In this document: piece by piece, positions 12,973 to 18,078 of the stretch
How the letters are laid out: every line of letters starts with the position of its first letter
Position numbering within the stretch: the stretch's first letter is position 1
From: Thermodesulfovibrio sp.
Lineage (GTDB): Bacteria > Nitrospirota > Thermodesulfovibrionia > Thermodesulfovibrionales > Thermodesulfovibrionaceae
Direction: 5' to 3'
Length of the DNA stretch: 18,078 nucleotides
NCBI GenBank assembly: GCA_026415595.1
Contig: JAOAGU010000016.1
Span: 1-18,078 of the forward strand
Program-made: the position numbers and the translations under genes
The notes under the pieces: generated by a model
Told to the model about the DNA's origin: nothing
The model's database searches: none
The model's input: only the letters and a program-made list of their open reading frames with translations

Positions 12973-14199
12973 ATGGCAATTTTAAAACCTTTTAAAGGCA
13001 TTTTATATAATTCAAAAAAGGTAAAAGCCGATGATGTAGTATGCCCTCCCTATGATATTATTTCGGATGAGTTAAGAGATGAACTTTACAGAAAAAGTCC
13101 TTTTAACATTGTTAGGATTGACTATGGTAAAAATGATGAATCGTCCGATAAATATGCTTTAGCAAAATTTTTCTTTCATAAATGGCTCAAAGAAGAAATT
13201 CTCATACAGGATGAAACGCAATGTTTTTATGGATATGAAGTAAATTATAGATATAAAAATAAAGATAAAATACTCAGAGGTTTAATAGCTTTAGTAAAAC
13301 TTGAAGAATTAGGAGATTTTGTATATCCACATGAACAGACTTACTCTAAACCAAAGGCAGATAGATTAAATCTTATGAGAGCATGTATGGCAAATACTTC
13401 TCTTATTTTTACCATTTATCGTTCCAAAGAAAAACTGACTTCAAAGATACTTGAAGAACTTGAAAATCTATACATTCAGGCAAAAGATTTAGATGGTAAT
13501 ATTCATAGTATTTATAAGATTTCAGATGAAACAAAGATAAAAGATATAATTGAAGAATTTAAAGGTAAACCATTATTTATTGCAGATGGTCATCACAGAT
13601 ATGAAGTAGCTTTGGATTTTAAAAGAGAAATGGAAAGCTTATATCCTGAAGCAGAGGATGCTCCATGGAATTATGTTTTAATGTTTTTATCAAACATTGA
13701 AGATAATGGTTATCTAATTTTACCCACTCATCGTTTGTTGTCAACACCATATCCAGTAAAAGAAGTAATTATTAATAGCCAAAATTTCACAATAAAACAA
13801 TTAGATGAAAATTTTACAGATATTGAAGAATTAGTTGAAAATGAAGAACCTTTGAGTTTTGGCGTTTATTTAAATGATAAAAAGTGGTATTTAATAAAAT
13901 ATATTGGACCATCTCTTGATTATCTGCCTGAAGAACTCAGAAATCTTGATGTTTCTGTTTTAGAAGAAGCTGTTTTAAAAGCACTTTTTCCACAAAGAGA
14001 AATTTGTTATGATATTAATATAAAAAAGGCTATGAAATTAATTGATGAAAATAAATGTGATGCCATTTTTGTTTTAAGGTCTACTAAAGTTGAAGATATA
14101 GAAAGAGTTGCCTTTAAAGGTATTAGAATGCCTCCAAAATCTACTTATTTTTATCCTAAGTTACTTACAGGCATGATCATAAACAGCCTGAAAATATAA
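12973..14199 (+). CDS. DUF1015 family protein
   Basis: This 408-residue protein has the hallmark motifs of DUF1015: 'VVCPPYDII' at 22-30, 'YPHEQTY' at 118-124 and 'IADGHHRYEVAL' at 203-214. The function is not established. The DGHHR motif resembles the GxHR nucleotide-binding motif of the ParB/sulfiredoxin fold, which includes ADP/ATP-dependent free serine kinases. A small-molecule kinase role is therefore a reasonable but unproven idea, and it would fit with the next two genes, which produce 3-phosphoglycerate, the precursor of phosphoserine. There is no signal peptide. The ATG has no ribosome binding site and sits about seven bases after a predicted -10 element. The gene is followed by gap after 28 bp. 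Confidence 0.85.
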   Translation: MAILKPFKGILYNSKKVKADDVVCPPYDIISDELRDELYRKSPFNIVRIDYGKNDESSDKYALAKFFFHKWLKEEILIQDETQCFYGYEVNYRYKNKDKILRGLIALVKLEELGDFVYPHEQTYSKPKADRLNLMRACMANTSLIFTIYRSKEKLTSKILEELENLYIQAKDLDGNIHSIYKISDETKIKDIIEEFKGKPLFIADGHHRYEVALDFKREMESLYPEAEDAPWNYVLMFLSNIEDNGYLILPTHRLLSTPYPVKEVIINSQNFTIKQLDENFTDIEELVENEEPLSFGVYLNDKKWYLIKYIGPSLDYLPEELRNLDVSVLEEAVLKALFPQREICYDINIKKAMKLIDENKCDAIFVLRSTKVEDIERVAFKGIRMPPKSTYFYPKLLTGMIINSLKI

Positions 14200-14227
14200 A
14201 AAAACACTAAAGGAGTGGGAGGTAAAT

Positions 14228-15232
14228 ATGACAGTAAAAGTGGGTATTAATGGTTTTGGAAGAATAGGCAGACTTTTTTTACGTTCTTGTGAAAATTATA
14301 ATGATATTGAAATAGTAGCAATAAATGATCTTACTGATGCAGCTACTTTAGCCCACCTATTAAAATATGACTCAGTTCATGGAAAATTTAATGTTGGAGT
14401 GAATGTTAAGGGTAATAATCTTGTTATTGATGGTAGAGAAATTCAGGTTTTCTCTGAAACATCTCCAGAGAGAATTCCGTGGGGAGATTTAAATGTAGAT
14501 ATAGTAGTTGAGGCAACTGGTAGATTTACAGATAGAGCAGGTGCTTCTAAGCATATTGAAGCAGGGGCAAAGTGGGTTATTATTACTGCACCGGCTAAGG
14601 AAGAAGATATTACAGTAGTGATGGGAGTAAACAATCATCTACTTGACCCTTCAATTCATAAAATCATATCAAATGCTTCCTGCACAACCAACTGTCTTGC
14701 ACCTGTAGCAAAGATATTAAATGAAAACTTTGTTATAGAAAGAGGTTTTGCTACCACTGTTCACTCCTATACAAATGATCAAAGGATTCTTGACCTGCCC
14801 CATAAAGATTTGCGGAGGGCAAGAGCAGCAGCATTATCTATGATTCCAACAACAACCGGTGCTGCAAAGGCTGTGGGTAAAGTTTTACCGGAATTAAAAG
14901 GAAAGCTTGACGGGCTTGCAATCAGAGTACCTACACCAAATGTTTCTTTAGTAGACCTTGTTGCACAGGTTAGTAAAGAGGTTACAGAAAAAGATATTAA
15001 TGAAGTATTGAAAAAAGCATCAGAAGAAGATTTGAAAGGAATACTTGGCTATACTGAAGAACCTCTTGTATCAATAGATTTTAATGGCTCTTCTTATTCA
15101 TCAATTGTAGATTCTCTTCTGACAAAGGTGATTGAAGGAAAGCTTGTAAAGGTCATTTCCTGGTATGACAATGAATATGGATATAGTTGCAGAGTAAGAG
15201 ACCTTATACTATATTTAATCAATAAAATATAA
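14228..15232 (+). CDS. gap: Glyceraldehyde-3-phosphate dehydrogenase, NAD-type
   Basis: This 334-residue type I GAPDH converts glyceraldehyde 3-phosphate, NAD and phosphate to 1,3-bisphosphoglycerate. It has the Rossmann motif 'GINGFGRIGR', the catalytic C152 in 'SNASCTTNCLAP' and H179 in 'TVHSYTNDQ'. NAD preference is suggested by the aspartate in 'INDLTD' (D34) and the proline in 'LDLPHKDLRR' (P191), as in glycolytic GapA rather than NADP-accepting GapB enzymes. A ribosome binding site (GGGAGG) lies just before the ATG. It is 16 bp upstream of pgk, the enzyme for the next step, so the two are an operon. The direction of flux (glycolysis or gluconeogenesis) cannot be told from sequence. Confidence 0.97.
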   Translation: MTVKVGINGFGRIGRLFLRSCENYNDIEIVAINDLTDAATLAHLLKYDSVHGKFNVGVNVKGNNLVIDGREIQVFSETSPERIPWGDLNVDIVVEATGRFTDRAGASKHIEAGAKWVIITAPAKEEDITVVMGVNNHLLDPSIHKIISNASCTTNCLAPVAKILNENFVIERGFATTVHSYTNDQRILDLPHKDLRRARAAALSMIPTTTGAAKAVGKVLPELKGKLDGLAIRVPTPNVSLVDLVAQVSKEVTEKDINEVLKKASEEDLKGILGYTEEPLVSIDFNGSSYSSIVDSLLTKVIEGKLVKVISWYDNEYGYSCRVRDLILYLINKI

Positions 15233-15248
15233 TAATCAGGAGGAAGTT

Positions 15249-16463
15249 ATGGCGCCATTTAGTAATTCTTTTGATAAGATTACAATTGAAGACCTGCCAA
15301 TAAAGGGTAAAAGAGTTTTTATTCGAGCAGATTTTAATGTGCCACTTGATGCAAATTTAATGATAACTGATGATAGGAGAATTCGCTCTACCTTGCCAAC
15401 CATTAACTATGCTATAGACGAAGGTGCTAAGGTAATATTAGCATCACACTTAGGAAGACCTAAAGGTAAAATAGATCCTAAATTCTCATTAGCTCCTGTT
15501 GCAAGAAGGCTGCAAAGACTTCTTAATAAAGAGGTAATTTTTGCTACAGACTGTATTGGTCCACAGGTAGAAAACCTTGTCTCAAGAATGAAGGAAGGCG
15601 ATGTAATATTACTTGAAAATCTCAGATTTCATATTGAAGAAGAGAAAAATGATGAAAAATTTGCAAAAGCCCTTGCTTCCTTTGCTGATTTTTATGTTAA
15701 TGATGCTTTTGGAGCTTCTCATAGAGCACATGCATCAATTGTTGGAATTCCAAAATTTATTCCCTCTGCAGCAGGATTTTTACTAAAAAAAGAAATAGAA
15801 TATCTCAAGGGAGCAATTGAATCCCCTATAAGACCTTTTGTAGTAATTCTTGGTGGAGCTAAAGTAGGTGGTAAAATTGGCGTTCTTGAAAATCTTGCAA
15901 ATAAAGCAGATAAAGTAATTGTAGGTGGAGGCATGGCTTTTACATTTATTAAGGCATTGGGTTATGAAATAGGAGACTCTCTTGTTGAGCAGGAAATGCT
16001 TGATTTTGCAGGTAAAATTATGGAGAAACTTCGTCAAAATAAAGTCAAGTTTTACTTACCTGTAGATGTTGTTATTTCTCAAAGTATTGAACCAGGTGCT
16101 GAGACAAAAATCATACCAGTGCAGGAAATACCCTCTGGTTGGAGAGGATTAGATATAGGACCTGCTTCAGTGAAGCTTTTTACAGAGGCTCTTCATGATG
16201 CTAAAACCATTCTGTGGAATGGACCAATGGGTGTTTTTGAAATAGACGCTTTTTCAAGAGGCACCTTTGCTATTGCGCATGCAGTAGCAGATTCTTATGC
16301 TTTCACAATTGTAGGTGGTGGAGATACAGACTATGCAGTACATAGGGCAGGAGTGAGTGATTCCATATCTTTCATATCAACAGGAGGAGGCGCTGCACTT
16401 CAGCTTCTTGAAGGAAAAGAGTTAGTTGGATTAGCTGTTTTACCAAATAGAAAAAGAGATTAA
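15249..16463 (+). CDS. pgk: Phosphoglycerate kinase
   Basis: This 404-residue monofunctional PGK transfers phosphate between 1,3-bisphosphoglycerate and ADP. N-terminal substrate motifs are 'RVFIRADFNVPLD', 'LASHLGRPKGK', 'LENLRFH' and 'VNDAFGASHRAHAS'. C-terminal nucleotide motifs are 'GGAKVGGKIGVLENL', 'WNGPMGVFE', 'GGGDT' and 'STGGGAALQLLEG'. The loop reads GGK where SDK is common, a mild variant that keeps the conserved lysine. An AGGAGG site lies six bases before the ATG. It is not followed by tpiA: the next gene, speE, is convergent and overlaps its stop codon by four bases, with a shared terminator hairpin immediately after. Confidence 0.97.
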   Translation: MAPFSNSFDKITIEDLPIKGKRVFIRADFNVPLDANLMITDDRRIRSTLPTINYAIDEGAKVILASHLGRPKGKIDPKFSLAPVARRLQRLLNKEVIFATDCIGPQVENLVSRMKEGDVILLENLRFHIEEEKNDEKFAKALASFADFYVNDAFGASHRAHASIVGIPKFIPSAAGFLLKKEIEYLKGAIESPIRPFVVILGGAKVGGKIGVLENLANKADKVIVGGGMAFTFIKALGYEIGDSLVEQEMLDFAGKIMEKLRQNKVKFYLPVDVVISQSIEPGAETKIIPVQEIPSGWRGLDIGPASVKLFTEALHDAKTILWNGPMGVFEIDAFSRGTFAIAHAVADSYAFTIVGGGDTDYAVHRAGVSDSISFISTGGGAALQLLEGKELVGLAVLPNRKRD

Positions 16464-17353
16464 TAAAAAGAAAGAGGGGAGTCATCACGAATGACTACCC
16501 CTCCTTCTTCAATAGCTTTTTTGATATGTTTTGGCAGGCTAAACATTGATGTGTAAGCATCAAAATCTAAAAATCTTAATTTCTCATCAAAATGGGATAG
16601 TTTTTCTTTAAAATCAACATGTTCAGGATTTATTAATTTAGATGCAAGTGCAAATCCCCAGGGAGCAAAAAAGGACGGTATATTGGCGATATAAGGCTTC
16701 ACATAGGGAAATATTTCCTTAATAGTTCTGATTATTGATACAAAGACAAAAAGATTATTTATAGAAGTTGAGGCAGCTTGAGTTACCATTATACCATCTT
16801 TTTTAAGAGCTTCATATATTTTTCTGTAAAATTCCTTTGTATAAAGTAAATATGCTGGACCTCCTTCTGTAGGTTCAGGTAAATCTATTATTATTACGTC
16901 AAAGTAATCTTTCATCCTATCTATATAAGCCCTCGCATCATCTATGACTAATTTCACTCTCGGATCATTGAAAGCGCTCGAGTTCCATTCTGGAAGAAAT
17001 TTCTTTGAAACATTAATCACCTCTTCGTCAAGATCTACCATTACTACTTCCTTTACAGGATGTTTTAGTACCTCTCTTACGGTTGCTCCTTCTCCACCGC
17101 CTGCAATGAGAATAACCTTAGGGGAATTGCATAGGAACATAGCTGGATGAACCAAAGCTTCATGATATATGAACTCGTCCATCTCCGATGACTGCATTTT
17201 ACCATCAAGATATAGACATTTCCCCAAATTACCTGTTTTAATTACTTCTATTCTCTGATAGGGAGAATTTCCCGAGTAAATAATCTCCCTCAGAGAATGA
17301 AGTAAAATCTCATTTTCTGTTGTCTCCTCAATATACCATTTGGTATTCTTCAT
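16460..17353 (-). CDS. speE: Spermidine synthase family aminopropyltransferase
   Basis: This 297-residue protein moves an aminopropyl group from decarboxylated AdoMet to a polyamine acceptor. It has the N-terminal beta domain with 'YQRIEVIKT', the 'MDEFIYHE' acceptor-site segment (58-65), the dcAdoMet motif GGGEGATVREVL (85-96), 'VDLDEEV' (106-112) and DDA (138-140). The usual DSxDP active-site loop reads DLPEP (157-161), followed by TEGGPAYLLYT. Glutamate thus replaces the second, catalytic aspartate, and the EGGP(A/C)Y pattern recalls thermospermine synthases. The acceptor (putrescine, agmatine or spermidine) is therefore uncertain. The start overlaps speD by 26 bp and has AAGG six bases upstream. 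Its last codons contain a terminator hairpin. It is followed by convergent pgk. Confidence 0.9.
   Translation of the reverse strand: MKNTKWYIEETTENEILLHSLREIIYSGNSPYQRIEVIKTGNLGKCLYLDGKMQSSEMDEFIYHEALVHPAMFLCNSPKVILIAGGGEGATVREVLKHPVKEVVMVDLDEEVINVSKKFLPEWNSSAFNDPRVKLVIDDARAYIDRMKDYFDVIIIDLPEPTEGGPAYLLYTKEFYRKIYEALKKDGIMVTQAASTSINNLFVFVSIIRTIKEIFPYVKPYIANIPSFFAPWGFALASKLINPEHVDFKEKLSHFDEKLRFLDFDAYTSMFSLPKHIKKAIEEGGVVIRDDSPLSFY
16468..16509. terminator. Long terminator hairpin inside the speE C-terminal codons, shared by pgk and speE
   Basis: GAGGGG-AGTCAT (16474-16485), loop CACGA, ATGACT-A-CCCCTC (16491-16503): 12 pairs with one bulged A. Past one mismatch the stem is extended by AAGAA (16468-16472) with TTCTT (16505-16509). 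On the minus strand the core stem is followed by TTTCTTTTTATT, a U-tract that includes the last speE codons and its TAA. On the plus strand it starts soon after the pgk stop but has only a CT-rich tail, so it is likely weaker in that direction. Confidence 0.75.
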
Positions 17354-17735
17354 AACAAACCTTATGTGGTAGTTTTTCGTTTTTGTGAGAAATAATTCCC
17401 CTTTTCATTTCCACAATTGAAGGATTTTTACATTCAAAAGCTTCAACAATATACTGAGCTGCAAGTTCAGGTTTAATAGTATCTCCACAGGTAAAAACAT
17501 CAACTGCTGCAAAGCTATACTCTGGCCAAGTGTGAATGGTTAGATGGGATTCTGCAATAACAACAACTCCACTAATACCGAAAGGAGTAAACTCATGGAA
17601 ATTAACGTTGATTATTGTTGCATGAGCTTTTTTTGCTGCATCAACCAGAATGGTTTGAACACTTTCGAGATCTTTGAGGATCTCAGGATTGCAGTCTTTT
17701 AATTCAATTAAAAGATGGGTCCCTAAAGCATACAA
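17328..17735 (-). CDS. speD: S-adenosylmethionine decarboxylase proenzyme (pyruvoyl, class 1b)
   Basis: This is a 135-residue proenzyme of the Thermotoga/Bacillus type. It cleaves itself in 'AESHLTIHTWPE' before S63 to form the pyruvoyl group. H68 and C83 (in 'VDVFTCGD') match the processing and catalytic residues of the T. maritima enzyme at the same positions, when numbered from the TTG at 17735. That start is supported by GGAGGAGGG (17742-17750) six bases upstream and by alignment of MYALGTHLL with MKSLGRHL. The frame can be extended to 17753 or 17783, but the extension encodes the ribosome binding site itself, and the predicted transcript start falls near 17784. The product, decarboxylated AdoMet, is the substrate of SpeE, whose gene overlaps by 26 bp. 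Confidence 0.95.
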   Translation of the reverse strand: MYALGTHLLIELKDCNPEILKDLESVQTILVDAAKKAHATIINVNFHEFTPFGISGVVVIAESHLTIHTWPEYSFAAVDVFTCGDTIKPELAAQYIVEAFECKNPSIVEMKRGIISHKNEKLPHKVCYEEYQMVY

Positions 17736-17762
17736 TTTTCGCCCTCCTCCCATAAAGATGAA

Positions 17763-17781
17763 GCAGAGACAAAGCCCCTGC
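17763..17781 (-). other. Small 5'-leader hairpin of the speD mRNA
   Basis: On the minus strand GCAGGG-GCTTTGT-CTCTGC forms a six-pair stem (one G-T wobble) with a seven-base loop. It lies at the predicted very start of the speDE transcript, before the ribosome binding site. It could protect the 5' end of the mRNA. Chance is not excluded. Confidence 0.35.
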
Positions 17782-17790
17782 AAATTTTAT

Positions 17791-17820
17791 ATAATAATGT
17801 AAAAACTTTTATTTTGTCAA
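17791..17820 (-). promoter_or_regulatory. Sigma-70-type promoter of speDE
   Basis: On the minus strand a perfect TTGACA (17815-17820), an 18-bp AT-rich spacer, and TATTAT (17791-17796). The predicted transcript start near 17784 gives a leader of about 49 bases to the TTG start of speD. Confidence 0.65.
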
Positions 17821-17903
17821 TCAAAATTCTTTTTTAGTTTGAGAGATAGCATTCTCAGAAAATTTTAAACTCATGCACAGATTTTTCGTAAATTTTTAAG
17901 ATT

Positions 17904-18005
17904 TCATCTTATCAATTCACAACGATAGATATTAATACGAGGCTGAGATTCATAAGTTGCTCTTATCAGAAGAGCTTTACAATATGGATAATATCTCCCA
18001 ACCAA
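17904..18005 (-). CDS. Possible small ORF of 33 codons, uncertain
   Basis: On the minus strand a TTG-initiated frame runs MVGRYYPYCKALLIRA to a TGA, rich in Tyr and Arg with two cysteines. It lies between the sugar transferase stop and the speDE promoter. The only ribosome binding candidate is AAAAAGG close to the TTG. An inverted repeat (17959-17975, GCTCTT and AAGAGC around five bases) lies within it. It may be a chance frame, a gene remnant or a small gene. The rest of 17821-17903 shows nothing definite. Confidence 0.2.
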   Translation of the reverse strand: MVGRYYPYCKALLIRATYESQPRINIYRCELIR

Positions 18006-18012
18006 TGCCTTT

Positions 18013-18078
18013 TTAGTAAGCTCCTTCTCCTTTAAGGACTACTTTGATTGTTTTGAGGATAATTTTAATATCAAGGGC
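18013..18078 (-). CDS. C-terminal end of a sugar-phosphate (polyprenyl glycosylphospho) transferase, partial
   Basis: Reading in from the right edge on the minus strand gives 21 residues, ALDIKIILKT then IKVVLKGEGAY, and a TAA stop. The pattern '(W)xLDIKIILKTI..VLKGEGAY' is the characteristic end of bacterial sugar transferases of the WcaJ/WbaP/PssY family. These membrane proteins start exopolysaccharide or O-antigen repeat units by moving a sugar phosphate onto undecaprenyl phosphate. Only this tail is visible, so the subtype and substrate cannot be assigned. It suggests that a surface polysaccharide region begins beyond the window. Confidence 0.65.
   Translation of the reverse strand, partial: ALDIKIILKTIKVVLKGEGAY

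Noticed and set aside
15783..16037. 84-codon minus-strand frame opposite pgk
   Set aside because: It is antisense to conserved PGK motifs and its composition (Tyr, Phe, Cys, Lys) is typical of a mirror frame.
17736..17783. Upstream extension of speD to 17753 or 17783
   Set aside because: The extension encodes the GGAGGAGGG binding site and reaches the predicted transcript start; alignment with known SpeD favours the TTG at 17735.
17736..18012. Riboswitch (for example SAM type) upstream of speD
   Set aside because: The predicted leader is only about 49 bases and holds one small hairpin, too short for a known SAM riboswitch.
1..18078. CRISPR arrays, insertion sequences, tRNA genes or phage genes
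   Set aside because: No regularly spaced repeats, transposase motifs, terminal inverted repeats with target duplications or tRNA-like cloverleaf sequences were seen.

Overview
The window is a compact, AT-rich bacterial chromosome segment made almost entirely of housekeeping genes. No transposase, phage gene, CRISPR array, tRNA or rRNA is visible. Several traits together suggest a thermophilic or anaerobic bacterium, perhaps a Thermodesulfovibrio-like member of the Nitrospirota: low GC, a Thermotoga-type self-processing SpeD beside SpeE, a zinc-ribbon L28, and a ferredoxin-thioredoxin-reductase-type catalytic subunit beside a glutaredoxin-like protein. This assignment is my inference from protein style, not from a database match.

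Layout. (1) 1-680, plus strand: the end of a Spy/CpxP-like periplasmic protein, a palindromic terminator, and a small secreted OB-fold-like protein. (2) 677-8861, minus strand: infB, rbfA, nrnA and a ParA-type ATPase, then a 127-bp gap, then rpsO, pnp and an M16 peptidase. This resembles the common infB-rbfA-nrnA-truB-rpsO-pnp-M16 order, but a ParA-like gene sits where truB is often found. (3) 8943-10895, plus strand, divergent from infB: rpmB, a DUF721/DciA-like gene, an unknown helical protein, a glutaredoxin-like protein, an FTR catalytic subunit and an unknown three-cysteine protein. (4) 10914-12123, minus strand: an unknown acidic protein followed by a YrfG-like HAD nucleotidase. (5) 12203-16463, plus strand: bioD, a DUF1015 gene, gap and pgk. 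(6) 16460-17735, minus strand: speD and speE, overlapping by 26 bp. (7) The last 66 bases hold the C-terminus of a sugar-phosphate transferase on the minus strand.

How the genes work together: block 2 combines translation initiation (IF2, RbfA, S15) with RNA turnover (PNPase, NrnA). Block 3 joins a ribosomal protein to a possible replicative-helicase loader and a small thiol-redox set. Block 5 contains two consecutive glycolytic enzymes. Block 6 makes decarboxylated AdoMet and transfers its aminopropyl group to a diamine. Genes are tightly packed with many 4-26 bp overlaps. The most interesting non-coding signals are a terminator hairpin inside the speE coding end, a palindromic terminator placed to stop the pnp operon only after it has crossed an opposing gene, and a 15-bp sequence shared by two promoters, one of which implies a leaderless DUF1015 mRNA.
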